DNA of 64,000 bases from Urophycis tenuis (lineage: Eukaryota > Chordata > Actinopteri > Gadiformes > Phycidae). Every line of letters starts with the position of its first letter. Position 1 is the stretch's first letter. The DNA lies in the NCBI GenBank assembly GCA_036785325.1, contig JAXIVH010000107.1, forward strand, positions 622,803-686,802. Reading direction: 5' to 3'. Below the pieces are notes generated by a model. The model saw only the letters and a list, made by a program, of their open reading frames with translations. It made no database searches and had not been told where the DNA came from. The translations under genes and the position numbers were made by a program. Below, piece by piece: positions 22,032-35,200 of the stretch.

Positions 22032-25000
22032 CAGGGGTCGGCAACCCGCGGCTCCAGAGCCGCATCTTTAGCACCCCCCTAGTGGCTCCCTGGAGCTTTC
22101 GCAAAAATGTGCGAAAATGGAAAAAAAAAAAAAAAAATTTAAATATGGTTTCTTAGGGGGTAAACATGACACAAACATTCTTATGCTGTAAAAATGTATG
22201 TAATTGTAAATATATTTAAAATACCGAATTTCAGAATGGCGCCAAATAGCAAAATTGCCTAGCGACACAGCACAGGCGAGTTGTAAACAATCGGGTGTGT
22301 GAGTGATTGGCCATGGATTTAAAAGGCAAAAAAAAGAAAGGTTGCTGATGAGAACAGAGGGTTTAAGGAAGAATGGACTGAACTATTTGCTTTCATTGCC
22401 AATGCTGAAGGACTGCCTGCATGTTTGATTTGCAATGAGAAGTTGTCAAATAACAAGAAGAGCAACTTGGAGCGACATTTCCAGCTTAAGCATGCAAAAT
22501 TCGCTGCCGATCACCCAGTTGGAACTGAGAGGAAAGGTGCAATTGCAGTGTTGGTGGAGAAATTTGAGGGCCGAAAAAACAGTTTTAAGAAGTGGATTGC
22601 ATCTCCAAACTCTACTACTGCTGCAAGTTTTGTTGCAGCCCGGGAGATAATAAAGCGAGGAAAACCATTCACCGATGGCGAGTACATGAAGGATGCATTC
22701 ATTAAAATATCAGAGTGCCTATTTTCGGACTTCAAAAACAAAACCGAGATCACTCAGAAAATTAAAGACATGCCTCTCTCCGCAAAAACAGTGAAGGAAA
22801 GGGTAATTAAAATGGCAAACAATATCACCGATCAGCAAATCAAGGACATCAATTCAGCTCCAGCTTTCTCAATTGCCTGTGATGAGTCGTGTGACGTGAC
22901 CGATATCGAACAGACAGCTCTGCTATGCAGGTACGTGAACACTGATGGGCCGCAAGAAGAAATGATCGAATTGATACCACTAAAAGGCCAAACACGGGGG
23001 GGAGGACATCTGTGAGGTTGTGCTGCAGTGTTTAAATGACAAAGGAATACACACTGGCCACCTGATTTCAGTCGCTACAGACGGTGCACCGAGTATGAGA
23101 GGGTCGCAAAAGGGGTTTGTGACTTTACTACAGAAAGCATTGGATCGGAATCTGCTTGCATTCCATTGCATATTGCACCAAGAGGCGCTGTGCGCACAAA
23201 CATTCCCACCGGAGTGTATGGAGGTGATGAACCTTGTCACCCAGATTGTAAACAAAATAATCGCAAAAGCATTAAACCACCGCCAGTTCCGTGAATTGCT
23301 TGATGAAGTTGACAGCGAATATGCCGATCTCCTGCTGCACAACACAGTCCGTTGGCTATCCAGGGGCGAAGTTTTGCGTCGCTTTGTTGCGTGTTTAGAA
23401 CACGTGAAAACATTCCTGAAAAGCAAAGAACTGAACTACCCACAACTGGAAGACACCAAGTGGCTTGAAAAACTGCACTTCATGGTTGACATGACACGTC
23501 ACCTAAACACGCTCAACAAAAGTCTCCAGGAGCGGGGAAACACTGCGCTTCAAATGCTGGAAGCCGTGTTGTCATTCGAGCGCAAGCTGACAGTATTCGC
23601 CAGGGATGTAGAGCGAGGCACGCTCTCCCACTTCTCATCCCTGAGAGAGTTCAAAGACGCCCATCACGATCACACACTCAACAGTGATTATTTGCAAGGT
23701 GCAATCGTTGACATGCAAGCTGCATTTGGGAGAAGATTTAGTGAGTTTCGAAAGGAAAAGGTGACCCTGTCTTTCCCTGTCACACCCCTGGAAATTGACC
23801 CTTCCTTGCTGAAAACATTCCCAGGAGTAAATCAAGCTGACCTCGAAATGGAAATGGCCGATATAGCTGACAAAGATTTGTGGGTTGACAAATTCAAAAG
23901 TCTGACAGCAGAGCTTGAAGACGTCAGCCGCCAGAAAGCCCATGCTGCCCAAAGCCACAAATGGAGCGAAATTGAAAGCCTCCCAACACCAGAGAAACTT
24001 GTGTTTGAAACATGGAAGGCTCTTCCCGACACTTATAGTAACATGAAGAAATACGCATTTGCAGTATTATCCATGTTTGGATCAACATATATGTGCGAGC
24101 AGATCTTCTCAAACATGAACTATATCAAATCCAAATACCGCACCCGCCTCACAGATGACAGCTTGCAGTCCTGCGTCAAGATTAAAGTTACATCTTACAT
24201 GCCCGATGTTGAGAAGCTGTCCAGTGATGTCCGAAAACAGAAGTCACATTGAACAGGTGAGAACACAATCCCGTCATAGGCGCATATTTAGGCCTAACAA
24301 AGTGACTGTTTTTATGAATGGGTTTCTGTCAGTATACCTATATATATTTGGAATGACACAATTATTGTGTTTTGTCACTCAGGTCCGATGACGTAGCCTA
24401 CGTGTCTGTAGCTGAGGGGGGAAGAGAAGGATGCTGCTGCGTTTGACAGTTGCACTGACTGCGTGGCATTTGCGAACTAAAGAGAAGAGGATAATGCACA
24501 GAAATCGAAGTTTACCTGTCTTATTTTAATTTTGTTAATTTCGACTGACTGTGTTGAATTTTTAAGCAAGCTGCCTTTTAATTGCAGGCAGCGTTACTCC
24601 TTTGCGACTGTAGCCTAACCAATTTATTTAATGTCTGACGCTGAGTAAGGGGGGTAATTAAAAGATTGTTTTATTTATTTTACTCATTTGCACTGACATA
24701 GGCTACTTAACTTGGCATTTGCCTACTTACCTTTTCAAAAGGCTGCCGTTTTATTTTTATAATTGCATGTTTTAACGACAGGCTGTGTGTTTTTTGCGCT
24801 CTGTTGATTGTTATTGAACAGTGAGTTCTATTGTTATTGACATTTGAAGAGAACATTTCATTTCCACACGGTCTGAAAATAGCCTGAGGCTATGTACTTT
24901 TTTGTTCTGGAGACCTCAAAATAAAAAAGATGACACCAAAAATATGTATTTCTTCTTGTATATCTATAATTTAATCAGTGCAACAAAAACACATTGATAT

Positions 25001-25296
25001 TGTAATGGAAGTTATGTAGGCTAAACTTGAAGCAGCAATAGGCCTATCGTACATCAGTAGTCACGTGGTGCGTAATTCTCTCCAGGATGCGCTGCAGGGA
25101 AAATAAACATTTAATCATGAATGTTCATTTTGTATTTGTAGCCTACTTAGTCATTTTAATAGTAGGCATACAGCTTATGTATTGACACTCAATGTTGCCT
25201 TATAAGGCTTTTAGATTTTTGCGGCTCCAGACAGGTATGGTTTTTGTTTTTTTGGGCCAGTATGGCTCTTTGAACATTTTGGGTTGCCGACCCCTG
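22032..25296 (+). mobile_element. Complete hAT transposon with perfect 8-bp target duplication
   Basis: Starts CAGGGGTCGGCAACCC and ends GGGTTGCCGACCCCTG, a 16-bp inverted repeat of the hAT/Charlie type. It is flanked on both sides by CGTTAGCA (22024-22031 and 25297-25304), the 8-bp duplication diagnostic of hAT elements. It is 3,265 bp long and contains one transposase gene. It lies inside the left part of the Kolobok-like element, so it is the younger of the two. Confidence 0.95.
22311..24252 (+). pseudogene. hAT transposase, near-complete, two single-base frameshifts
   Basis: The likely start is the ATG at 22313. After a run of eight A's (near 22328-22335) the frame must shift by one base to reach the long reading frame, and a second shift is needed at the G run near 22996-23002. 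Blocks in order: a BED-type zinc finger (LICNEKLSN ... LERHFQLKH, about residues 40-65), the segment with ACDESCDVTDIEQ carrying a catalytic-type Asp, VATDGAPSMRG with the second Asp, the CILHQEALCAQ block, NTVRWLSRGEVLRRF, and the C-terminal dimerisation block (AVLSMFGSTYMCEQIFSNMN). Length is about 645 residues, normal for the SPIN/Charlie-like group. Both breaks fall in homopolymers, so sequencing error is possible and the copy may be functional or very young. Confidence 0.85.
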
Positions 25297-25412
25297 CGTT
25301 AGCAGGTAAGGGACATACCGGACATAGCCTACTACTCCGCCTTTCGCGTTTTCTCAGGTGCTGCTCATTGTTATCCTCGTTTCCCGGCCCCGACAAGTTT
25401 TAAGAAAGACAA

Positions 25413-28400
25413 ATGGAAGACCACACGTATTCAACATCCAAATCTCCAGAACAGGAGTCTTCTTCTCCGAAAAAAAAAAAGAAAAAGATTATTGAAAAAT
25501 GCAAGAGACCGGCGTCTTCATAAAAAAAAAGTGAATATTGGAGCTGCCTTCCAAAGATGGAAAGACCTGATGAAGGACAAAGGGATCGAAAGAGACGCCG
25601 AATTGGCTTGCTTCCTTCTGGACAGGTAAGTTATGATAACAGTCTGAATTCAAAATGTTTATTTTATTGCGCGATTGTCTAACAGTAACGTGAGGTCTAT
25701 GGTTTCCACTGCGTAATTTTTTACGCAGTGGAAACCATAGACCTCACGTTACTGTTAGACAGTAACGTTTTTAATATGGAAAAACAAGCTCATGCAGCAG
25801 AGTTACTAACACAAACAGGCTAAAATCATAGTGCGTCTCATCATTAGACCAACCTTATTTTTTATAACCTTATGTTATGATTTCACCAACGAAATGCCAT
25901 GCTATTATATCGCACCCTGTACTTGGGAACGGGGAATAAGTTGGCTGTTGAGAGCTAGATGGGGGGCGGGGTGGGCTAGGTCCACAGGATGAGCTCATCT
26001 ATGGCGAATACCGCATACTGTTTTGCTCGACTCGTGCAACAATGACTGTGGTATCGTGGGTCTGTGTCTCAGTTATCTTCCTAGTTGAACCTACGATCCC
26101 CATATTACCACGATCTGCGTCTCCCTCATCTGATCTCGCTTAGACAATGTGTTACAATTATAGTTTTCTCATTTATATTGTCACTAGTTGCCACTGTTTT
26201 GATGAAGTTCCAAGGATACAATATGCTCGATAAGATTGTGGAGAAATGTCTTTAGCTTTCCTGTGTAGCATAGGAACTTCTTTTCACACTGACATCATAG
26301 TAATGTGTGGAATTATGAGGGGGAAATAAAACGGTTCTTTTTCCAGTTATGACAGAAGTCTCACAACCACCACATCAACTCCCATGAAGCGGAAGCGTGA
26401 AGTGCTTCATGAGCCACCATTCTCCAGCATTTCCAGTGGAACTGACCGGTAAGTTATTGCATGAAGCAGTTTTGATCATGTCCTAATACAAATGAAGATA
26501 ATCAAAAAAAGTTGTGTTGTGTTCTGTTATGATTTATAGAGACGAACATTTGAAGTGCAATTGAGGAAGCACCAGAAATGGAAAGCCTTGAGCAAAGGTA
26601 ACCCATAAACAGCCAAACTGTCTTGACATGTGTGGTCTCATTCATGTTTCCAAAACATACTTTTACATTTTACTGATATTCATTATTTGTATTTTTCAAA
26701 GCATGCATGACATGAGTATTGCTGAAGTGGACTTGGATGAGGATGTCCTCAATGACCCCATGAACAGTGTGTAAGTGACGCTAGGCCTAACTCCTGGTTT
26801 CTACTACTGCTTGTGTGCTGCTAGCCTAGTTTTACAATTGTTTATTTTCCACGAGAACACTGACAGAATTGATTGGGCAGACGAGGAGCCTACAAGTGAT
26901 GGTGGAGAGAGGGATGACAGCTCAGATGATGAGTATCTTCCTCCAATATCTTTACGGTGAGCTTTCGACTGCGATTAGTTTCCTTTGTCTTTGTGTCATC
27001 CTTTCACACTGTTTTCCCTCAATCTCCATGTTCTTCCTCCCTAGAATGGGTGGTGCACTCAAAGCAGCTCCCTCCTTTGACCCAATTTTGCCAGGCCCTG
27101 AGAAGGTCCACTGTGAAGAAGACATAATTGGTGTCCGGGCAGCAGTTGTTTATGAAAACTGTTTGAGGCAGCTTGTTAAGTTTGTAGCTCTGCCTGTGGA
27201 CAGATGTACCGGCGTTCTCCAGACAGGTCAAGTGTGTGGCAGTGCTCCTCCCTTTCCCACAAACATCTCCTTCAAGGGCACGGCAGTGACTTTGGAATGG
27301 GTAAGTCTTGACCAGGAATATCATATCAGAACTATGGTGCCAGACAGAGCTGCTTGAGGCATTCACATTTATTTATCTCCTCGGACTTTTAGATCTGCCC
27401 CAATGGACACTGCCTATGGAGGTGGAACTCTCAACCAATCTTGAAATTTGGTATGCAGGCAGCGGACTTTCTTCTATCAACCAACATCTTACTATCCGGC
27501 AATAACTATTACAAAGTTGCGCTCCTGTTCAAATTTATGAACCTGGGCATGGTGAATCCCAACACCTACTTCACCATCCAGGACTTGATGCAGTAAAAGA
27601 CTTCTGGGAAGAGAGGAGGTCTGAGGCCATCAGTCAACTCCAGGGGAAAGATGTGGTTCTCCTAGGTATGTTATTTTGGACATCAGTGTTTGTATGTGTT
27701 CATGGCAGGATCCTATATCAGTGATGTTGTCTACAAGCATCTGCTTTGTATATCTAAAATCAATAGATCACTGTCATTTTGTAGGTGATGGCCGAAATGA
27801 CTCACCAGGACACTGTGCACAGTTCTGTAGCTACACCACCATGGAGCTTGAAAGCAAGGCGATAATCCACGTAGCCACAATAGACAAACGTCAGACACAG
27901 TGGAACTCTAACGTCATGGAGAAAGAGGCTTTTATTCAAACTGTGGACAAGCTCTCAAAAGAACTAAAAGTAGCTGAGATCTGCACGGATGCTCATGTTC
28001 AGATTGCAGCCCTTTTGAGTAAGTGGTCATCCGATGGCATAAATGAATTTTTTTTTAGAAATGTTGATATTTTCTAAAATAACATGATGCCATGACTGAC
28101 TCCACAGACCCAGACAAAGGCAGGTATAAGGACCTTGCAATACACCACAGCCTCGACATGTGGCATGGTGCCAAAAACCAGGCAAAAAAAAATTCTGCTG
28201 TAAGTTTTATGTATGGTCATTCTAATCTGTACTCATCCCATTTCAGTGTCAATGCATTTACACATACCTCCAACAAGTATGTTAATCTTTTAATGGCAAC
28301 AAAGTTCTCATTGCTTTGGCCAGCAAAGCAATGCATTGGATAACATTTGTTCATGGATATGTATTTGTTGTGGTTTTTGTTTCTCCTCCAGGCAGCAAAG

Positions 28401-29539
28401 ATAAAAGGACAATCTGCGCTCCTCAACTGGTTGAAGGACATAGTCAACCATTTCTGGTGGTGTTGCAAGACGGCCAACACAATTGAGCAGTTCCTTGTGA
28501 GGAGAATTAATTTTATTCCAATTGTAGCCATAAAAGTCCATGAAGTATGTGGTTATACAATCCTTTTTTGTTTTATTTTGCTCAGGCACATTGGGTTGGA
28601 ATGCTCCACCATGTTTGCAACATCCACACCTGGGAATTAGGAAGCTGCCAACATGATCATCTCGGAGACCAGCAGGGGAAGCAGTAGATCGAGAGGGATA
28701 ACGCTGGCAGAAGGATGTGCATAAATATCAGAACTTCAGGTAATGTGTGAGGACATACATTTTTTACTAAGTTTTACAGAGCTCTACACCATGTAGGTCT
28801 TTTGGACTTCTCTCACTAAAGGTTTTCATTTATACAGATCAACAGCACACCTAGAATCCTTCCAAAATCACATTCTTATGTATGCCAGCAAGAGTACTCG
28901 GCAAGAGTCAAGCCTTCTCTTGCCGAGTGTATGAAGCAAGAGTTCTCCTTGCAGCTCTGGACTATAATTTCCACCGCAACCGACCAGCAATGAGGGATGC
29001 CGGGGGCAAACCAATGTAGGTTTTCAACAATTTTTTTTTTCTCATTGTAAAGCACACCTACATACATGCACTCATTCAGAAATGTTGTTTACAAATAACT
29101 ACACATTCACGTCAGTTCAGAAGTTTGTCCCAATGTCATGAGCAAATGTCCTGTAGTTTTGTTTGTTTGTGTTTTTTAGTTTCAGACGGAAATACAACAA
29201 AAATGCAAGAAGGTACAGTGTGTACGCACTGAAATCTGAAAAGAGCTATGAATACATTCCGGACCTGCAAGCAAAAGTCGTCAAGGCAAGACTGGCGATT
29301 GGAGTCGGGATGCCCCGAACCAGGACAATGACAGAAGATGACCCCAGAAGGCTAGGTCTTGTGCCACCTATCCATCCACCACCGATTTCGCAACTATTAC
29401 AGATGCAAGTCAGCCGAGGTCTTGGTATGTGTCGTGTGCATCCTTTCATTTAGAGCCCAGTCACTTGTGTGCACTTGTCTAATTGCACTGCACTTCTTTC
29501 ACAGAATCAGCTCTCGATGCAGCTACAGACAAACAATGA
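25413..29539 (+). pseudogene. Kolobok-like transposase gene, ~14 exons, broken
   Basis: Exons with GT..AG borders can be followed at about 25413-25625, 26347-26448, 26540-26597, 26702-26770, 26856-26956, 27045-27300, 27393-27665, 27785-28018, 28108-28199, 28392-28496, 28586-28739, 28838-29016, 29180-29424 and 29500-29539. Exon 1 has a Lys-rich segment then NIGAAFQRWKDLM. Exons 6-7 carry the CTGVLQTGQVCGSAPPF cysteine block and CPNGHCLWRW. Exon 8 has GDGRNDSPGHCAQF and TDAHVQIAALL, exon 9 HHSLDMWHGAKN, exon 12 HLESFQNHILMYASK. The spaced D, D, H and E residues look like a DDE-type core. Frameshifts in the exon 1 A-run (25522-25530) and in exon 7 (near 27585) and a stop in exon 11 (near 28684) inactivate it. 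Superfamily from the TTAA ends and block order. Confidence 0.7.
25677..25760. repeat. Perfect 40-bp palindrome with TTTT loop
   Basis: Arms 25677-25716 and 25721-25760 are exact reverse complements separated by four T's, in the first intron of the Kolobok-like gene. The RNA of either strand would fold into an 84-nt hairpin without a mismatch. A copy of the outer AGTAACG motif follows at 25761-25767. Confidence 0.9.
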
Positions 29540-29939
29540 TGACCATGGCCATCATGACACAGGTGAACCCAATCCCTGCTGAATGTGGGATGTGCAAATC
29601 CTTTTCACTCAACATGGCACTACAGCGATGTATAGTATTGAATAAATGTAAATAGTATGTAGTAATAGTAATAGTAGTAATAGTAATAAATCTGCATTAC
29701 AGTTTTCCACTGTGATTGTTTCTCATTTTACTTGAAATTTTACATTTCTGCTCACTGTTACAGGTTAGGCCTACTAATTGTACCCTTCTTTATCCTATGT
29801 CATTATTATGCAAGACAAACAACACTGACCGTGTTAGTCAACAACAAATCTTTTATTACCAAAAATGTTGTCACAAAACTATAACACTCAATAAAATACA
29901 AATTAAATATTCCAAAAACAATGTAAACTATGTACAAAA

Positions 29940-31242
29940 TTAGATTCCTGGGACATACCCAGTGTATTGTCCCTGAGGGTCAGGAAATGTGTCCCTTATT
30001 TTGGATACACAGCAGCTTGGGATCACTCTTCGGTTTCCTTGGCCCAGTGACCCGTGTTGCCAGAAAATGAAGTGCTGGTATGCAGCATACCTGTACTCCC
30101 TGTTGTTGTCACCTGGTTCCCTAATCTGGCCTAATACTGTGATGTCTGCTCTGTACTGCCGGTGGATCCTCAGGACGCCTTCATCCAAACAGTACTGTCT
30201 AAAATGTTGCAGAAGGCTTACACAGTGGACAGGGTCTTGGCCACAGCATTTGCGCTCTGCATCTGTTGGCATATCTGTACAATTCCCACAGGTGCACCAT
30301 GGTAGCCCTGGGACCTCTACAGGTGTGGGGTGACCATGACGTCGTTGGTGTTCGAACAAGGCATCAAAAACTAGCCCTGGCTGCCTTGCCAAAAGTTGAG
30401 AGGCCAATGAAGGTAAGAGAAGCTGATTAATTGTATGGCTATATAATTATAAAAACAAATAATATCCGATGAATAGGAGAATAAGGCTCTTGTTATGACA
30501 AGGGTATTGACAAGATGTACAGTATATGGCTGAAAATACTATGGTGCACGTTATTCTACTATTAAGCCGTGCCCTAGGCAAACCTCTGTTTCTTCTCTTC
30601 TCTGATTTCGGAGCTCCTCCACTCTCTCCTCGTCCTCTCTAGAAAACGCCAATCTTCGGGACCTTGTAGTGGTTCCAACACTCAATGAAGTAGACGTTGT
30701 ACGTCTTTGTCGTGGGATGGCTCCGGTTCTCTCCGCGGCAGCTCGGCTGGTTTGGGGGCCCTCTGTTCGTTCCTCTTGCCTTGCTTGCCCTGCTCCTACC
30801 GCATGCGATTCACCTCTGCCTCTCTGTCCTCTCCCTCTCCCCCTCCCCATCCCTCTCCCCCTCCCCCTTCCTCGTCCTGTCTCTACTGTCGTCGAATCAT
30901 CGGATGATGATCGCTGACTTTATGCAGAGAGGGAAAAAAAAAGTACTCTTGAATACCTCGTATATTCGACATAGCAAACACATAGCGCATTGAATAATAA
31001 AGTAGCATTGAGGTAACTAGTGACATTAGCTTGTAGTCATTACACATTTGCTAGTTGGTGTTAGCCATGAAAATTAAAATTAGTTACATTTAACAATTAA
31101 ATGTAACAAACATAACATAGCTAACATCAACAAGAGAGTTTGTAGTACTCAACAAATATTAGGTGACATTTCTCAATTAATAAAAATTAAACGAACGAAC
31201 CTGATCGCCGGAGGGACAGCTAGATGAAGTTGTGGATGACAT
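29940..31242 (-). CDS. P2X7-receptor C-terminal (ballast) domain protein carried by the transposon
   Basis: Three minus-strand exons fit with all junctions in phase 0: 31242-31201 (14 codons, ATG start, Ser/Thr-rich), 30913-30584 (110 codons) and 30422-29940 (ends TAA), giving 284 residues without a stop. Exon 2 encodes an acidic patch, an Arg-Gly-rich tract, an Arg/Thr-rich segment and a charged helix (REDEERVEELRNQRREE). Exon 3 encodes the zinc-binding ballast-type domain: PWCTCGNCTDMPTD, ERKCCGQD, CLDEGVLRIH, YRYAAYQHFIFW, and VIPSCCVSKIRDTFPD. From family knowledge these cysteines match the domain of the cytosolic tail of P2X7, where it binds zinc and guanine nucleotide. No channel segments are present. 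An AATAAA on the minus strand near 29850 could serve its polyadenylation. It starts just inside the right end of the element and converges on the transposase gene. Confidence 0.8.
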
Positions 31243-31384
31243 ATTGGCTGAAGTCTAGGCTTTTTGAAGCGTGAAGGCTACCGTAGCTGTAATACGTACT
31301 TTGAACTGCGTGGCGCGAGAGAGTTGATTGCAATATATAATCTCAACGCTAGATGGGAGAAATTATTACACATTGGACCTTTAA

Positions 31385-32205
31385 GATTACCATTTTATTT
31401 GAGGTATGGCTGACATTTGACTGAAATATCTTCGCAAGAACACACACTATTACTACCATTAACATTTTTCTGTTCCATCATGATGTCAGACTGACTCCGA
31501 GCCCTATACACGCCCTATTAAGAGCTGCTGTCCAACTTAACTTCAAAACTTTAAAGACAGGAAATATGAATCTTGTGTGCAAAATAATTTCCTGATGTAT
31601 TAAATGTACGCCTATTTCAAGAAAACTGTGGCACAGCTCGTGAGGATTACCAGTGTTGCTAGCTGCTTGTTATGCTGAGGAGGAGATTCTAAAAGGATGT
31701 CTCACGCCCCTCAATTGTGTATCAGCAATGGTGTTTCATACATCGTATGCATTCGACACTTTCCAGCTGTATGTTTTAGGGAAACATTTGGATTACAACT
31801 GTTTGACGGAAAACTAATGCACTTCTGCGATGCAATACTAACCTTTCTTCCTTTATAGTTTGCTAAATGTTCCCCATAAAAGTTATAGAGTGGTGCACGT
31901 TTAAAACACATTTCTATGACACTAGATATAAAAGCAAATACGATAGCTTTATTTTGTGTACAAGCAAAGTGCAGGACATCTTTAGTAAAATATTGTACGG
32001 TTGATTAAATGGCAATTAATTTTGTAATATCGATTTATATCATGTATATACTTTTTTTGCTTGATTGTTATGTAGTTAATATGGTTAATAGCATTATCAT
32101 TGTTATGTAGTTGATATGGTTAATAGTGTTATTATGGTTGCTTAGTTAATATGGTTAATATGTGTTGTTTTGGGTTTGTATTCAGTGACCACCCAAGCCC
32201 TATGG
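31385..32205. other. Intergenic and probable 3' UTR of the mucin gene
   Basis: No frame or repeat recognised. Because the mucin stop codon lies at 32206-32208 on the minus strand, part of this stretch is presumably its 3' UTR. Confidence 0.4.
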
Positions 32206-35200
32206 TTAGCTTGAGACAAGTAGCCATGGGAGAAGTGCCATCAAAGAAACGATGAAGGCACTGCTGTTTTTCATTCCACCCGAGTTTCCCGTTGCTGTAC
32301 AAAAGAGTAAGATGCATGTTACATAAGAAATAGTCCTAGTTTACATATCAGATATTGACATTTGGTGATTGGAGAGACAGATGTATAATGTCAAGCATGA
32401 TTAGATGCTTGGTGTTGTACTTGCAGTGGTATACTCTATCAAGGGTTTATGTGTGTGAATCAATCACTCAATCCATCCTTCCATTCAATCATCCATCCAT
32501 CCATTCACCTATCCCGTGACATCAATGCATTGGGATTTATAATCGTCCTAGCCCTTTCATCCCTTCCAGTCAGTCAATGCTGGCAAGCTTCAGTATACAT
32601 CATGCTTGCGTTCTATGTAGTCATGCCCAAAATGGCATTCTTCTTACTACATGACCGTCTAGCTACTCAGTTGCATTCATGTGCGGATAACTCACTCAAA
32701 AGGTGGGATGAAGTAATTCCCTTCCAAATAAATGTTACACAAACAAAGAGTACCTCAGTTTTGTACCTTAGAGTTATATCAATAATTACATTCTGTTTTC
32801 ATTTTCTAAATTAAAACTACAAAGATTGGCTTGCTGTATAGTATGTGTGTTTTGCATCCATTTGTTATGGACACCAACTCTGCTAGCCTAGACTGGCTAC
32901 ACTATGCTAACTGTATTATATGTGTCAGGTTATGGAAACTATGGGACACAAGTCGTCCCTGGGGCATTTTGAGTTATTCACAGATTCTGAAAGTGTAGTT
33001 GCTAAGCTTTCCAATGATGCATAACACATGGGAATCTGATAATATTTGGAGAAGCTGTGGCCATTTGAAAATAGGCACATCACAAAAGCTAAAACTGAGA
33101 AAAAGCCTCCTAAGGTTTGCAGTTGTCACCTCTCTCTATGGGCACAACCAATTTCAAACACAAAATGTATACTTTTAAAGAAACCAATACTGTTATCTGA
33201 ACCATGGAAAGGCTTCTTTGTGGTCTCAACTAACAGATTCTGCAAAAAAACAAAAATCACTCATTTTGAGAAAAAAATCACTTCTTTGTTAATTTGTGCA
33301 AATGTTGTTTTGGCGACTTGTGTCCTTGGATTCCATGACCCGACATATATAGCCTTGTTGTCAAGGCATCTCTTGCTGGTTTGCTCAGCCGTCTTTATAG
33401 TGCATGTGTTAAAGCCATTGTCTAATTTGTTTTCGAGACAGCATGCCTTGCATCAGAGGCAACTGCTCGCTACAGAGATAAAACCAGACACACAACCAGA
33501 CACACATCTAAATTCCAGATCTTATATCTTTACAAATGTGTTGACATATCTTACCTGTGCCATTAACTGTGATAGAGCTGGGGTCAATGTCAAAACTTGT
33601 TCCTGCAGCATTGATCAGAACATTGGCTATCTGCTCATTAGTAGGAGCTTCACCAAACAGCATTTCAAGGATGTTGAAGATCGATCCATTTCTGGAGAAA
33701 AAGTTGTGTAGAATAATTTTAACAGCACATACTAACCAGTGAACTGTGATACATGAGCGCCGTGCTGAACTTTAAAGCATTTACATTTCAAGTATAACTC
33801 TATGGGGATATTCAATTCTTGTTATATTTTATTTAGGATTTGGTAAAAATACAGTTTACATTGAGTATTGATTTGAATACTGAACAAAACCTTTTTTTTG
33901 TAAATCATACTTGCTTCTTATTTCTTATTTCTCCTTAACGGTTGCTAAGCACAGTGAATAGTTAACAGAGGCTTTAGAAAGTACCTGAAAGCTGTCACTT
34001 GCAAGCTATCAAAGGAAGCAAATGCTCTTCGGTACAAGGGTTCGAGCTGCACAGAAGAAAATACAGTTAGAATAACAAGACTTGTTTTTCATTTCAAGAT
34101 GTAAAAATGAGCACCGTTCAACAATTCAACTTCGACGTCTGTTAAAATTCTGTGTTTCACTAACAGAACATAGCAGGTGACGAGGAAGTGAACCCTAATT
34201 TTGACAGTAATTATCAAAGGAAAGCGTTGTTCAAGGCTCCCAGTTAAGCCGCCCAGCTATTCAAACTGTAATTACCTCTGCTTTTATTGTTGCTGCTCGC
34301 CTTTGGAATGCTCCTGATGAGGGATTCAGAAGGGCTGCTGTAAATGTCTCTGCAGAGCGGAACACCACACGCACAGTAACCAACGTTACCGCTGCAGTTG
34401 TTGTGGTAGTTGTTGGGGAATTGGTTGTGGTAGTTGTTGGGGAATTGGTTGTGGTAGTTGTTGGGGAATTGGTTGTGGTAGTTGTTGGGGAATTGGTTGT
34501 GGTAGTTATTTTGATTTCTGTAAAGACACATTTTGTTTAAGCATTGAGTTATTTACATATATGATATGATTTTAGTTAAGACACATTTCTGGGTGTATGC
34601 ATGAAAACAGAAAATGAAAACATACCTGTGACAACAATTGTGCTGGGAACAAAGCTGACGTTGGTCATCGCTGTACGCAGGGTCTCTGAAATATTAGCTG
34701 CTTGAGGAATCATGGCAGCTGGAGCTGTCTCATTGAATTCAAGCCTCATCATGGTTTCAGTGTTTTGCATTCGTGTAGCACTGGAAGGACTGGAAAACGG
34801 GACATCATTTGCAAAGTGATGAGGCCACGAAAAGCAATACAAATAAATATGTGTACGCCAAGATATATATCTATTGTCATGATAAGGTTTTGGACGTTTT
34901 ACCTGAATCCAAGGATAACGACTCGTACAAATACAGATCCATATGCAGCCCTGTAGATACTATTACACTATGGAGAAAATATTGAAAAGTTAAAAACCAT
35001 TTAATGGCTTTCAAAATAGATTGTATTAAATCTGTCTAAAGTGTCGAGAGAAAAATGGTCAAAACCAAGAATGAAACAAAAACAATCAGTACAAAAGAAT
35101 GATAAAATACTGTCCAAAAATTCTACTAGCACAAACTTACCGCTGTAACAACTGTCAATGCCAGTGCTTCAAACTGCGGACTGCTGTGGTTTGATAATTG

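Larger units (their letters stand above)
21837..31380 (+). mobile_element. Kolobok-like DNA transposon, TTAA-flanked, carrying two genes
   Basis: Bounded by TTAA at 21833-21836 and 31381-31384. The inner ends are inverted copies: AGGGACAATGTGTAA at the left and TTACACATTGGACCT at the right. TTAA duplication and this AGG..CAATGTGTAA end fit the Kolobok superfamily as known in fish; that is an inference. Inside are a broken transposase gene on the plus strand (25413-29539) and an intact P2X7-ballast gene on the minus strand (29940-31242), convergently arranged. A complete hAT element inserted at 22024-22031. Without it the transposon is about 6.3 kb. Confidence 0.75.

Noticed and set aside
33046..33711. 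Plus-strand open frame of 221 codons
   Set aside because: It lies across the antisense of a well-supported SEA exon (33555-33691), shows no domain and has amino-acid composition typical of chance frames.
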